NCBI GenBank assembly: GCA_046091285.1
Contig: JBJTBH010000027.1
Span: 1-8,958, forward strand
DNA length: 8,958 nucleotides
Origin: CAIXOZ01 sp046091285
GTDB taxonomy: Bacteria; Cyanobacteriota; Cyanobacteriia; PCC-6307; Cyanobiaceae
Direction of reading: 5' to 3'
Shown here piece by piece: positions 1 to 7,204 of the stretch (positions are counted from its first letter, which is position 1; the number at the start of each line of letters is the position of its first letter). The notes beneath the pieces are model-generated. The model saw only the letters and a program-made list of their open reading frames with translations. It was not told the origin of the DNA and did not search any database. Made by a program: the position numbers and the translations under genes.

Positions 1-120
1 CTCTGGCGGGTGGCCCTGACGATCTGCGACCTCAACGCAAGCGACCGGATCACGGCAGCAGCCGTCGCCGAAGCGCTCAGCTTTCGCTGCCTCGACCAGC
101 TGGTGGTGGGTGACGGCTGA
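1..120 (+). CDS. comM: ComM/YifB-family Mg chelatase-like AAA ATPase, C-terminal end (partial)
   Basis: Frame 1 is open from the window edge to a TGA at 118-120, giving 39 residues. They contain RVALTICDLNASDRI followed by VAEALSFRCLD. This matches the C-terminal helical domain of the YifB/ComM family, where the usual form is close to RVARTIADL-x-GS-x-RI then AEAL-x-YR. ComM proteins are hexameric AAA+ ATPases related to the Mg-chelatase I subunit. In transforming bacteria they promote branch migration during integration of incoming DNA. The ATPase core (Walker A and B) lies outside the window, so only family membership can be judged. The gene converges on rpsU, with 152 bases between the two stop codons. 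No T-rich terminator is seen for this strand, although the hairpin at 152-171 could act on both. Confidence 0.75.
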   Translation, partial: LWRVALTICDLNASDRITAAAVAEALSFRCLDQLVVGDG

Positions 121-144
121 AGGGGGGCAGGAGCGGCCGACCCA

Positions 145-171
145 ACAGAAAAGCGCCCCTCTCGGAGCGCT
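145..171 (-). terminator. Rho-independent terminator downstream of rpsU
   Basis: Read on the minus strand, AGCGCTCCGAGAGGGGCGCT folds as a stem of five pairs, one mismatch and two more pairs around a short loop (152-171). It is followed at once by TTTTCTGTT. A GC stem plus a U-tract is the standard intrinsic terminator. It lies about 100 bases past the rpsU stop, at the end of the leftward gene block. On the plus strand no T-run follows, so any effect on the converging comM transcript would be weaker. Confidence 0.7.
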
Positions 172-184
172 GAACACTATCCAG

Positions 185-221
185 TCGTGCAGCCAATCGT
201 GCAGGTGGCCAATTCAGGTGG
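185..221. repeat. Short overlapping direct repeats in the comM-rpsU convergent spacer
   Basis: TCGTGCAG occurs at 185-192 and again at 197-204. CAGGTGG occurs at 202-208 and 215-221. The two repeat pairs overlap, with periods of 12 and 13 bases, and lie in the rpsU 3' untranslated region. They may be replication-slippage products in non-coding DNA. No function can be assigned. Confidence 0.45.
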
Positions 222-272
222 ACACACCAGACATCGGTACCGCCGGAAACGGGTTGAAACCGTGAGCTCGGA

Positions 273-443
273 TCAGCGACGACGACGGCGCTGCTGGGCC
301 TTGCGCTTGTACTTCTCGGTCGGGGTCTCGTGATGACGGAGGCGCTTGAGGTCAGCAAAGATGCCCGCCTTGGACACCTGGCGCTTGAACCGGCGCAGAG
401 CCGACTCGTTTCCTTCATTTTCGCCGTCGGTGACCTGGGTCAT
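273..443 (-). CDS. rpsU: 30S ribosomal protein S21
   Basis: The 56-residue product starts at the ATG on 441-443 and stops at the TGA on 273-275. It is a small, very basic protein with the S21 core ESALRRFKRQVSKAGIF (residues 13-29), then DLKRLRHHETPTEKYKRK and a final run of arginines. S21 joins the small ribosomal subunit late, near the 3' end of 16S rRNA, and helps mRNA binding at initiation. The length is normal for cyanobacterial S21. No Shine-Dalgarno motif is visible directly before the ATG. The gene is 42 bases downstream of the DUF3747 gene on the same strand, so it could be read from that transcript or from its own undetected promoter. A strong terminator follows at 145-171. Confidence 0.95.
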   Translation of the reverse strand: MTQVTDGENEGNESALRRFKRQVSKAGIFADLKRLRHHETPTEKYKRKAQQRRRRR

Positions 444-485
444 GTACCACGCTAGAGGGGAAGAGGATCGTTCGTAGCTAGTGCC

Positions 486-1340
486 CTACCGGGGGGTCCG
501 CGAAACGGGGCTGACCGCCTGGGCCCCGGAAGCGGCGGGCAAGGTGGCGGGAGCGGCAGCTGGCGCAGATCCCCTGGCCGGCCGGGACGACACGGGCGAC
601 ACCACCGGAGGGGCGGTCAGGGCAGCCGCGGGGGTGGCCGGAACCGGAACTCTGGCCGCTGGCGCTGGCGCCGGGGCCGGGGCTTTGACAGCGCCCGTAG
701 GGGCCGTCACACCGGCGGCAGGGGTGGCCGGTTGCGGCGATGCGGCAGTGTCTGCGGCCCCATCGCGATAGATGTAGACGTGACCAAGGGGACGGGGACC
801 GAAATGGCGGCGTTTCAGCATCCAGCCGGGTTCGAACACCAGCTGCAGAAAGCCTGGGGCCGTGCCATTGGTGCGCGCCACCACAAGCTCCGTCCCGTAC
901 TCGGGCTTGAGCGGCACGGCCAGCAACACGGTGTCACCCTTGCCGCGCACCACACTCAGGCGGTATCGGGTCGCCAGGTCGTCCTCACCGATGCGCAGAG
1001 AGTACCCGTTGGCATCGATGAACCGGTTGCAGATGCCCGTGAAATCAAAGGTGCCGAGCAGGGGATTGACGATCGCCGGCGCAGCGCCTGAGGTGCTGAA
1101 GCAGAGCCTGCGGTCGTTCAGCTGCTCATAAATATTGAGCTGGGCGCGCTCACCGGAACCGATCGGCGCCGCCACCAGAATGAATCGCTCCTGAGGCACC
1201 TCACGCGCCAGAAACAGAGCCTTCTGGGCAGACGCCGGTGCTCCCATCCCCAGGGGCAGACCCGCAGTCAGCACCGTGGCCGCCGAAAGCAGCGCCGGAC
1301 GGGGATCAAAGCGTTTCACAGGCAGCAGCGAAAGGTGCAC
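486..1340 (-). CDS. Exported DUF3747 domain protein with Pro/Ala-rich tail
   Basis: The open frame starts at a GTG (1338-1340) and ends with TAG at 486-488, 284 codons. Residues 16-33 are hydrophobic and end in APASA before QK, a good Sec signal peptide with cleavage near residue 38. A second GTG at codon 8 (1317-1319) gives a more typical signal start (MKRFDPR) and may be the true start. Residues about 45-192 match the cyanobacterial DUF3747 family: FILVAAPIG, AQLNIYEQ, LCFSTSG, FDFTGIC, NGYSLRI, then EPGWMLKRR and LGHVYIY. Cys80 and Cys104 could form a disulfide after export. Residues about 195-284 are low-complexity, rich in Pro, Ala and Val, and look like a flexible linker or wall-spanning tail. 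The family is recognised but its function is unknown. The protein is inferred to be periplasmic or cell-surface. It is preceded by the 65-residue membrane protein gene and followed by rpsU, all on the same strand. Confidence 0.88.
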   Translation of the reverse strand: MHLSLLPVKRFDPRPALLSAATVLTAGLPLGMGAPASAQKALFLAREVPQERFILVAAPIGSGERAQLNIYEQLNDRRLCFSTSGAAPAIVNPLLGTFDFTGICNRFIDANGYSLRIGEDDLATRYRLSVVRGKGDTVLLAVPLKPEYGTELVVARTNGTAPGFLQLVFEPGWMLKRRHFGPRPLGHVYIYRDGAADTAASPQPATPAAGVTAPTGAVKAPAPAPAPAARVPVPATPAAALTAPPVVSPVSSRPARGSAPAAAPATLPAASGAQAVSPVSRTPR

Positions 1341-1379
1341 CGATCGTATGGAGCGCTGGGACCTGATGCCAGGGGGCCT

Positions 1380-1577
1380 TCAGGTCGGGCGGTTGATCCG
1401 CACCGCCAGCCAGAGGCTGATCAGGGTCCCGGGCAGACTGGCTCCGAGAATCCAGCGGGTTGTGGTCGCACCGAGATCCGGATCTCCGTAGGCCAGCTCA
1501 AACACCGACCCGGTGGCGGCGATGCCCAGCAGGCAGGCCAGAGCCAGGAGCAGACCGGCCAGGGGTTTCATCGTCAT
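1380..1577 (-). CDS. Small membrane protein, hypothetical
   Basis: A 65-residue protein starting at ATG 1575-1577; a second ATG two codons later (1569-1571) is equally possible. Two hydrophobic segments are visible, residues about 4-26 (LAGLLLALACLLGIAATGSV) and about 41-59 (RWILGASLPGTLISLWLAV). They are joined by a short polar loop with FELAYGDPDLGATT. The protein is predicted to cross the membrane twice. The N-terminal segment could instead be an uncleaved signal. It lies 47 bases after def and about 40-60 bases before the DUF3747 start, all on the minus strand, with amino-acid composition and codon use like its neighbours. I believe similar short proteins occur in picocyanobacteria, but I cannot name a family or function. 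Confidence 0.7.
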   Translation of the reverse strand: MTMKPLAGLLLALACLLGIAATGSVFELAYGDPDLGATTTRWILGASLPGTLISLWLAVRINRPT

Positions 1578-1624
1578 CGGAACTGCGGCAAAGGGGAGAA
1601 GGGAAAGGAAGGTGCGCGATCGAC

Positions 1625-2230
1625 TCAGGCGATCGAACGGACATCCGCCCGCTCGAATCCCCGATCCTTCAGGCCCTCATTGAGGCTGAGCTCATCCGTG
1701 ACCCGATCCACGAACAGCACGCCGCTGAGATGGTCCATCTCGTGCAGGATGCAGCGCGCCAGCAGGCCATCGGCCTTGATCCGCTGCGGTCTCCCCAGCT
1801 CACAGCGGTAGGAGACCTCAACAACCGACGGACGGACGACATCGAGATAGACCCCTGGCACGCTCAGGCAGCCCTCCTCGTAAGTCGAAAGGCCCCCGCC
1901 GGTGGTCCGGATCTCCGGATTGATCATCACCATCTGGGGATGGTCGGGGTTGTCGGGCTCCAGATCGATGACGATCAACTGCTTGTTCACCCCCACCTGG
2001 GGCGCCGCCAGACCGATCCCCTTGGCGTGATACATCGAGCGCAACATCTCCCGAGCCAGCTCACGGATCTCGTCATCCACCCTGCTGATGCGCCGGGCAG
2101 GCTGCCGGAGGGCGTCATCACCCAGGGTGTGAATCACCAGGGGGGGCTCCGCCGGTGGTTCCTTGGACACCTGAATCCTCCGGCTCGCCTGCGCGGCGGA
2201 CTGCGCCATCCTGGCGAAACTACTGGCCAA
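1625..2230 (-). CDS. def: Peptide deformylase
   Basis: This 201-residue enzyme removes the N-formyl group from the initiator methionine of nascent proteins in the cytoplasm, using a bound divalent metal. All three family motifs are present: GIGLAAPQVG (residues 71-80), EGCLSVP (119-125, with the metal-ligand Cys121) and HEMDH (163-167, two metal-ligand histidines and the catalytic Glu164). An N-terminal extension of about 30 residues precedes the conserved LVIHTLGDDALRQPA region, as is common in cyanobacterial forms. The start chosen is TTG at 2228-2230, because a GAGG Shine-Dalgarno sequence lies seven bases upstream (2238-2241). The ATG at codon 8 (2207-2209) has no such spacing and is the alternative. 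The gene is divergent from the S9 peptidase and leads the leftward block ending in rpsU. Confidence 0.95.
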   Translation of the reverse strand: MASSFARMAQSAAQASRRIQVSKEPPAEPPLVIHTLGDDALRQPARRISRVDDEIRELAREMLRSMYHAKGIGLAAPQVGVNKQLIVIDLEPDNPDHPQMVMINPEIRTTGGGLSTYEEGCLSVPGVYLDVVRPSVVEVSYRCELGRPQRIKADGLLARCILHEMDHLSGVLFVDRVTDELSLNEGLKDRGFERADVRSIA

Positions 2231-2278
2231 GCCAATTCCTCAACCTGAAGCGATTCTAGAAGTCGCCAACCTGCCGCC
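2231..2278. promoter_or_regulatory. Compact divergent intergenic region between def and the S9 peptidase
   Basis: Only 48 bases separate the two proposed TTG start codons. On the minus strand GAGG (2238-2241) is a well-placed ribosome binding site for def. On the plus strand there is only a weak AGAAG at 2258-2262, too far from the TTG at 2279 to be convincing. The centre (2251-2262, CGATTCTAGAAG) is the least GC-rich part and could hold a -10 element on either strand, but no matched -35 is clear. One or both promoters may lie inside the neighbouring coding sequence. Confidence 0.4.
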
Positions 2279-4255
2279 TTGACCTTTCCCACGCCTCTGC
2301 CCGCCGCCGCCGCGATCGGCTCCGTCCCCGGACTGCTCGAACCGCAGCTGGTGCAGGGGCTGCTGTTCTGGCTGGAACAGCGCCCGCAGGAGGGGGGGCG
2401 CACCACCCTGATGCTGCGCTCCGGCCACGGACTTCCGGCCCGGGAACTGACCCCGGCCCCCTGGAATCTGCGCTCCCGCACGCACACCTACGGCGGCGGC
2501 GCCTGCAGCATCGGCGCCCTCGACGACGGCAGCGTGGCGGTGGTCTTCGTTGACGCCACAGACGGACGGCTCTGGCAGCTCAGGCTCGATCGCCAGGGCC
2601 ATCTCTTCACTCCACCAGCTCCCCTGACGGCCCCGGCTCCCGAGGACTGCCACTTCGGCGGCGGACTCATTGACGGCCCCGGCCGTCGCTGGATCGGCGT
2701 CCGCGAATGGCAGGGCCGGGATGCCCTGGTGGCGGTTCCTCTCAAAGACGCCGCCGGGGTCCCGACGCCATCAGCGCCGCCGCAGGTGCTGCACCAGGCC
2801 CTTGATTTCTGCGGCTATCCCGCCCTCAGCCCCCGGGGACGGCAACTGGCCTGGGTGGAATGGCAGCAGCCCTTCATGCCCTGGGATCGCAGTCAGCTCT
2901 GGCTGGCGGCCGTTCAGACCGACGGATCCCTGGCGCAACCGCGACGGGTGGCCGGCTCCGACGGCGACGACACCGCAGGCGTGGCTGTCTTCCAGCCGCT
3001 CTGGCTCACGGGAGCGGCAGCAGGAGACCTGGTGGTGGCCTGCGACCGCAGCGGCTGGTGGAACCTCGACCGGCTGGTGGGCGCCGAAGACGACGTCCCC
3101 GATCCGGAGGGCAGGGGGGGTGGCCGCACGACGCGACCGACCTGGGAGGCCCTGTTGCCCCTGGAGGCCGATCTCGCACCGCCGCAGTGGGTGTTCGGGA
3201 TGCGCACCATCGCCTGGGATGGACAGCACCTGCTGGCGCTCGCCTGCCGGGACGGCCGCTGGAGTCTCGGGGAGATCCGACTGGATCGACCGGTGGATGA
3301 ACGCCGCTGGCAGCCGCTGGACCTGCCCTTCGATGACCTCGAAGGCCTCAGTGCCGACAACGGCCACGTGGTGCTGGTGGCCGGGGAGGCGACCACCCCC
3401 AGCGGCCTGCTGGAGATCGCGCTGGAAAGCGGCCAGTGGCAGCACAGCCCGGCCTCGCGCTGTCCGCTGCCGCCGGAGCAGCTGTCGCGGCCGCAGGCGG
3501 TGCACTTCGCCGGACACGGCGGCGCCCCCACCCAGGCCTGGTACTACCCCCCCGGCGGTGGCGGCCAGCCCGAAGCGCCCCAGCTGATCCGCAGCCACAG
3601 CGGACCGACCGCCATGGCCCGCACCGGCCTCAATCTCGGCATTCAATTCTGGACCAGCCGCGGCTGGGGAGTGATCGATGTCAACTACGGGGGGTCCAGC
3701 GGCTTCGGGCGCGCCTACCGCGAGCGCCTGAACGGCCAGTGGGGGATCGTCGACGTGGACGATTGCCTGGCTGCGGCGCGCACGATCGTGGAACGCGGCC
3801 TGGCCTCCGCCCGGCGGGTGGCCATGGAAGGAGGCAGTGCCGGCGGCTTCACCACCCTGGCCGCCCTGGCGCGGGGTGAGGGCATCCAGGCGGGCGCCTG
3901 CCGCTACGCCGTCGCCGATCTCACCGCTCTGGTGCACGACGGCCATCGCTTCGAGGCCGGCTATCTCGATACGCTGATTGCCCCCTGGCCCGACGGTCGC
4001 GTCATCTACGAAAGCCGCTCGCCCCTGAACCTGGTCGAGCGGTTCGAGGCTCCCCGGATACTGGTTCAGGGTGACCTCGATCCGGTCGTTCCCCCCACCC
4101 AGACCGAAGCGATGGCCGAGGCCCTGCGCCGACGGGGCGTGCCGGTGGAGGTGCACCACTTCGCCCATGAAGGCCACGGCTTCCGCGACGGGGCCGTGCG
4201 CCAGGCGGTGCTGGAGGCCACCGAGGCCTTCTTCCGCCGTCACCTGCTGCCGTGA
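2279..4255 (+). CDS. S9 family (prolyl oligopeptidase-like) peptidase
   Basis: This 658-residue serine hydrolase has the two-part layout of the S9 family: a long N-terminal beta-propeller region (about residues 20-410) and a C-terminal alpha/beta-hydrolase domain (about 415-658). The catalytic triad can be read as Ser520 in GGSAGGF, Asp601 in GDLDPVVPP and His633 in HEGHGF. Other family marks are PWNLRSRTHTYGGG (61-74), RSHSGPTA (438-445), WGVIDVNYGGSSGFGR (463-478) and YESRSPLNLVERF (577-589). These enzymes cleave short peptides, often after proline or as acylaminoacyl peptidases; the exact substrate cannot be read here. No signal peptide is visible, so it is probably cytoplasmic. The start is TTG at 2279, the first possible start after an in-frame TGA at 2246-2248. 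The next one (GTG, codon 25) would remove conserved N-terminal sequence. Its stop overlaps the start of the transporter gene, which implies coupled translation. Confidence 0.9.
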   Translation: MTFPTPLPAAAAIGSVPGLLEPQLVQGLLFWLEQRPQEGGRTTLMLRSGHGLPARELTPAPWNLRSRTHTYGGGACSIGALDDGSVAVVFVDATDGRLWQLRLDRQGHLFTPPAPLTAPAPEDCHFGGGLIDGPGRRWIGVREWQGRDALVAVPLKDAAGVPTPSAPPQVLHQALDFCGYPALSPRGRQLAWVEWQQPFMPWDRSQLWLAAVQTDGSLAQPRRVAGSDGDDTAGVAVFQPLWLTGAAAGDLVVACDRSGWWNLDRLVGAEDDVPDPEGRGGGRTTRPTWEALLPLEADLAPPQWVFGMRTIAWDGQHLLALACRDGRWSLGEIRLDRPVDERRWQPLDLPFDDLEGLSADNGHVVLVAGEATTPSGLLEIALESGQWQHSPASRCPLPPEQLSRPQAVHFAGHGGAPTQAWYYPPGGGGQPEAPQLIRSHSGPTAMARTGLNLGIQFWTSRGWGVIDVNYGGSSGFGRAYRERLNGQWGIVDVDDCLAAARTIVERGLASARRVAMEGGSAGGFTTLAALARGEGIQAGACRYAVADLTALVHDGHRFEAGYLDTLIAPWPDGRVIYESRSPLNLVERFEAPRILVQGDLDPVVPPTQTEAMAEALRRRGVPVEVHHFAHEGHGFRDGAVRQAVLEATEAFFRRHLLP

Positions 4256-5721
4256 TGCAGGCACCGGCCTTCACCGTCAGCCTGGAGGAGCTGCTGCCGG
4301 CCGCCGCCGCCTGGCCGGCGCTGCTGACGTTCGTGGTGGGGGCGGCGATCCTGCTGACCCTGATCCAGCTGGGTCGCTGGCTGGCCCAGGGCCTCGGCCT
4401 GCAGCGCTGGGGGAGCCCGGAAGCGCTGCTGGCGGGCGGGCTGGGGCTGCTGCTGGCACCGAACGGCCCGCTGCCCCTGATTCCCGAACCGGTGATCCAG
4501 CTGTGGTCAGGGTTGCCGCTGGTGCTGCTCACCCTGGTGTTCGCCACCCTGCTGCTGGCCAAACCGCTTCCGGCCATCAGCGGCCTCTGGCGGCCCCTCT
4601 CCGCCCAGATCCTGCTGGCCCTCACCCTCGCCTTCGGCCAGTACCTGGTCGCCGGTCTGGTGGTGCTGCTGTGGCTGCAACCGCTGCTCGGTTCCTCACC
4701 GGTGATGGCCTGTCTGATCGAAGTCGCCTACGAAGGAGGCCATGGCAGTGCCGCCGCCCTCGGAGCCAGCTACACGAGGCTGGGATTTCCGGGCGGCGAA
4801 TCGCTCGGCCTGGCCCTGTCCACGGTCGGCCTGCTCGCCTCCACCCTGGTCGGAGGGCTGCTGGTGGTGATCGGTCGACGGCGAGGCTGGTGCCTGACGC
4901 CAGCGATCCCGGACCCGGCCCTTCAGGCCCCGGAGCCTGGCCCGATCAAGGCCACGGGCGCTTCCAGCCAGGACGCCAGAGGCCACGACACCGCTGGGAG
5001 CTCCAGCCCTTCCGCCGGTCCACCCCCGTCGATGGCGCAGCGCTTCAGGGACTGGGCCAGGAATCTCGGCCTGATCGGTGGTGTGGTGCTGCTCGGCTGG
5101 AGCGCCCTGATGCTGCTGCAACGGATCGCCGCCCATGGGAGAGCCACGGCCGCCGCCGTGGTGGAAGCGCTGCCCGTCTTTCCCCTGGCCCTGCTGGCCT
5201 CCCTGCTGATGCGCTGGCTGCTGGAACGGGGAGGTCGGCAGGCCTGGGTGTCCGCCCCGATCCAACGGCAGGTGGGCACGATCAGCGCCGATCTGCTGAT
5301 CACGGCCGCCACCGCCTGTCTTGATCTTCACGAGCTGGCCCGCGAGTGGTTGCCCTTAACGGCCCTGGCCGTGGCTGGCCTGGCCTGGAACCTGGCGGTG
5401 GTGCTGCTGCTGGCGCCGAGGATCCTGCCCGCCAACTGGTTCGAGCGCGGCCTGGTGGAATTCGGCCAGGCCACGGGCGTGGCGGCCAGCGGTCTGCTGC
5501 TGCTGGCGATGGTCGACCCGGAGGACAGAAACGGCACACTCACCCCCTTCTCGATCAAGCAGATGCTTCTGCAACCGCTGCTGGCGGGCGGGGTGATCAC
5601 CGTGGTGGCGCCGCTGACGGTGCAGGCCTGGGGGTTGCCGCTCTGGACGACGATCTGCGGCCTGCTGGTGCTGCTCTGGATCGGCCTCGGCCTGCGCCTG
5701 GCTGCCGGCAGCGAGGTCTGA
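4255..5721 (+). CDS. gltS: Sodium:glutamate symporter (ESS) family membrane protein
   Basis: A very hydrophobic protein of 488 residues from ATG 4255; a GTG three bases earlier (4252) would add one residue. It has about ten membrane segments in two halves, separated by a long polar loop at about residues 215-265. Each half carries a loop typical of ESS transporters: IEVAYEGGHGSAAALG (about 155-170) and VEFGQATGVAASGLLLLAMVDPE (about 401-423). ESS proteins such as E. coli GltS take up glutamate with sodium. The linker rich in Pro, Ser and Ala is longer than in the E. coli protein. The start codon shares one base with the peptidase stop (TGATG), so the pair is probably translated together. A joint role in recovering amino acids from peptides is possible but is inference. 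The substrate is not proven by sequence. Confidence 0.78.
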   Translation: MQAPAFTVSLEELLPAAAAWPALLTFVVGAAILLTLIQLGRWLAQGLGLQRWGSPEALLAGGLGLLLAPNGPLPLIPEPVIQLWSGLPLVLLTLVFATLLLAKPLPAISGLWRPLSAQILLALTLAFGQYLVAGLVVLLWLQPLLGSSPVMACLIEVAYEGGHGSAAALGASYTRLGFPGGESLGLALSTVGLLASTLVGGLLVVIGRRRGWCLTPAIPDPALQAPEPGPIKATGASSQDARGHDTAGSSSPSAGPPPSMAQRFRDWARNLGLIGGVVLLGWSALMLLQRIAAHGRATAAAVVEALPVFPLALLASLLMRWLLERGGRQAWVSAPIQRQVGTISADLLITAATACLDLHELAREWLPLTALAVAGLAWNLAVVLLLAPRILPANWFERGLVEFGQATGVAASGLLLLAMVDPEDRNGTLTPFSIKQMLLQPLLAGGVITVVAPLTVQAWGLPLWTTICGLLVLLWIGLGLRLAAGSEV

Positions 5722-5864
5722 GCGCAGAGCATCAACGCGATCAGAAGCGCGGCACCAATCAGTGGCCCCAGCACAACGGTTGCGCCAGTAAGACGGTGGC
5801 CCCAGAGGGTCGCCGGATCCGGACGACCGGGCCAGCGGTGCGGGAGCTGCCGATTCAGCCACAC
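5722..5864 (-). other. Possible remnant of a small membrane-protein gene, or spurious frame, in the gltS-MFS spacer
   Basis: The 184-base spacer is open on the minus strand. From a GTG at 5862-5864 it reads a protein-like sequence: a polar start (VWLNRQLPHRWPGRPDPATLW) and then one hydrophobic segment (TGATVVLGPLIGAALLIALM). The frame does not stop at the gltS end but runs antisense into gltS down to 5328, where the translation looks like noise. An intact gene would therefore overlap gltS by almost 400 bases. A decayed gene that has lost its stop, or chance, is more likely. No ribosome binding site is clear. Confidence 0.22.
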
Positions 5865-5905
5865 TGGAGGAACAGCCCCCGCAGCGTTACGCCGCTGCCA
5901 GCCCC

Positions 5906-7204
5906 GTGCTGCCACCGTCCGCTTCCACCCAGCTGCGTCACCGGGTCGCTCCCAGGCAGGTCCTGATCTGGAGCCTGGCGACGGTGGGGAAATTCTTCGA
6001 GGGGCTGATCGTCTTCATGGGGGCCCTCACCCTGCCCCTGATCAGCGCCGACTTCCAGTTGCAGGCGACAGGTCGCGGCTGGCTTGGAGCCGCCAGTCTC
6101 AGCGGCATCCTGATGGGAGCCCTGCTCTTCGGGGCCCTGGCCGATCGCATCGGCCGGCGGCTGGTGTTCATCGGTGAGCTGGTGCTGCTGCTCGGCGGCC
6201 TGATGGCGGCATCCCTGAGCCCGAATGCGACAAGCCTCGGCCTGTCCCTGCTGGTGATCGGCCTGGGGCTCGGAGCCGACTACCCCCTGGCCCACCTGAT
6301 GATCAGCGAGCACCTTCCCGCTGCCTGGCGTGGTCGGCTGGTGCTCGGAGCCTTCGCCTTCCAGGCCCTCGGGGCGATCAGCGGCATGGCCCTGGCCAGT
6401 GCCCTGCTGCAGCATGGAGCCGGTGCAGCCGATTGGCGGCTGCTGTATCGCCTGCCGCTCCTGCCCCTGGCCCTGCTCACCGCGGCTCGCCTGGGCTTAC
6501 CGGAAAGTCCCGCCTGGGAGGGACAACGGCAGACCAGGGCCGCCGCTCCAGGACTGGGGCACCTGCTGCAGCCCCCCTGGCGCCGGGCCACCCTGCTGGC
6601 CACCCTCCCCTGGTTCCTGCAGGACCTGGCCACCTATGGGATCGGCCTGTCCCTGCCGCTGCTGCTCAGCGATCGGCTGGACGTGAGCGGCAGCGCCGCC
6701 TGGCGCAGCACCCTGGTGGAGGGCGGCCTGCTGCTGGGGATCGGCGCAGCGATCCTGCTCACCGATCACTGGGGTCGGATTCCTCTGCAGATCGGTGGCT
6801 TCCTCGGCTGCGCCACGGGCCTGCTGGTCGCCGCCGGCGGTGTGGCCCTCGGCGGCGATGGCAGCGCTGCGCTGGAGAGCTCGAACGCCACCCGCTTGCT
6901 GCTGATCGGCCTGCTGCTGTTTCAGGTGATGACCAACCTGGGCCCCAACGCCCAGACCTACCTGCTGGCCGGCGAACTCTTCCCGACCCAGCTGCGGGGG
7001 GTCGGTGCCGGACTGGCCGCCGCTGCCGGCAAGGTGGGGGCGGTGCTGACGGCCCTGCTGGTGCCGGTGCTGCTGGAACACTGGGGTCGCCAGACGCTGC
7101 TGGTGCTGCTGGCCGTGAGCTCCCTGGCCGGAGCCCTGGTCACATGGGTGCTGCGGATCGAAACCCGCGGCGACGACCTGGAGCACCTCGATCAACGGCT
7201 GTGA
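5906..7204 (+). CDS. MFS transporter, phosphate:H+ symporter/sugar porter-like
   Basis: A 432-residue, strongly hydrophobic protein with about twelve membrane segments. The major-facilitator motif A is GALADRIGRR (residues 76-85), between segments 2 and 3. GLGADYPLAH (121-130) and PESPAW (199-204) fit the sugar-porter/PHS branch. The C-terminal stretch GPNAQTYLLAGELFPTQLRG with AAAAGKVGA (346-379) closely follows the PHS pattern (GPN-x-TTF then E-x-FPT-x-x-R and GK-x-GA). WFLQDLATYGIGL (236-248) also resembles PHS members. The substrate could be phosphate, a sugar or an organic acid and cannot be fixed from sequence. The start is GTG at 5906; no other ATG, GTG or TTG lies between it and the in-frame TAA at 5789. 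No ribosome binding site is close to it, although GGAGG at 5866-5870 lies 35 bases upstream. The 3' end overlaps the convergent aldolase gene by 13 bases. Confidence 0.85.
   Translation: MLPPSASTQLRHRVAPRQVLIWSLATVGKFFEGLIVFMGALTLPLISADFQLQATGRGWLGAASLSGILMGALLFGALADRIGRRLVFIGELVLLLGGLMAASLSPNATSLGLSLLVIGLGLGADYPLAHLMISEHLPAAWRGRLVLGAFAFQALGAISGMALASALLQHGAGAADWRLLYRLPLLPLALLTAARLGLPESPAWEGQRQTRAAAPGLGHLLQPPWRRATLLATLPWFLQDLATYGIGLSLPLLLSDRLDVSGSAAWRSTLVEGGLLLGIGAAILLTDHWGRIPLQIGGFLGCATGLLVAAGGVALGGDGSAALESSNATRLLLIGLLLFQVMTNLGPNAQTYLLAGELFPTQLRGVGAGLAAAAGKVGAVLTALLVPVLLEHWGRQTLLVLLAVSSLAGALVTWVLRIETRGDDLEHLDQRL

Noticed and set aside
481..771. Plus-strand Ala/Gly-rich frame
   Set aside because: It is the antisense of the Pro/Ala tail of the DUF3747 gene, so the low complexity is inherited from that tail.
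1617..1635. CGATCG twice, seven bases apart, at the def 3' end; possible HIP1 or terminator
   Set aside because: CGATCG is the core of the cyanobacterial HIP1 repeat and is scattered through the window. The pair could fold, but has no T-run after it.
1460..2248. Long plus-strand frame opposite def and the small membrane gene
   Set aside because: def has all three catalytic motifs on the other strand; the plus-strand translation shows none.
2771..4264. Minus-strand open frame of 497 codons opposite the peptidase
   Set aside because: It mirrors the codon pattern of the real S9 gene in GC-rich DNA, and its translation has no recognisable domain.
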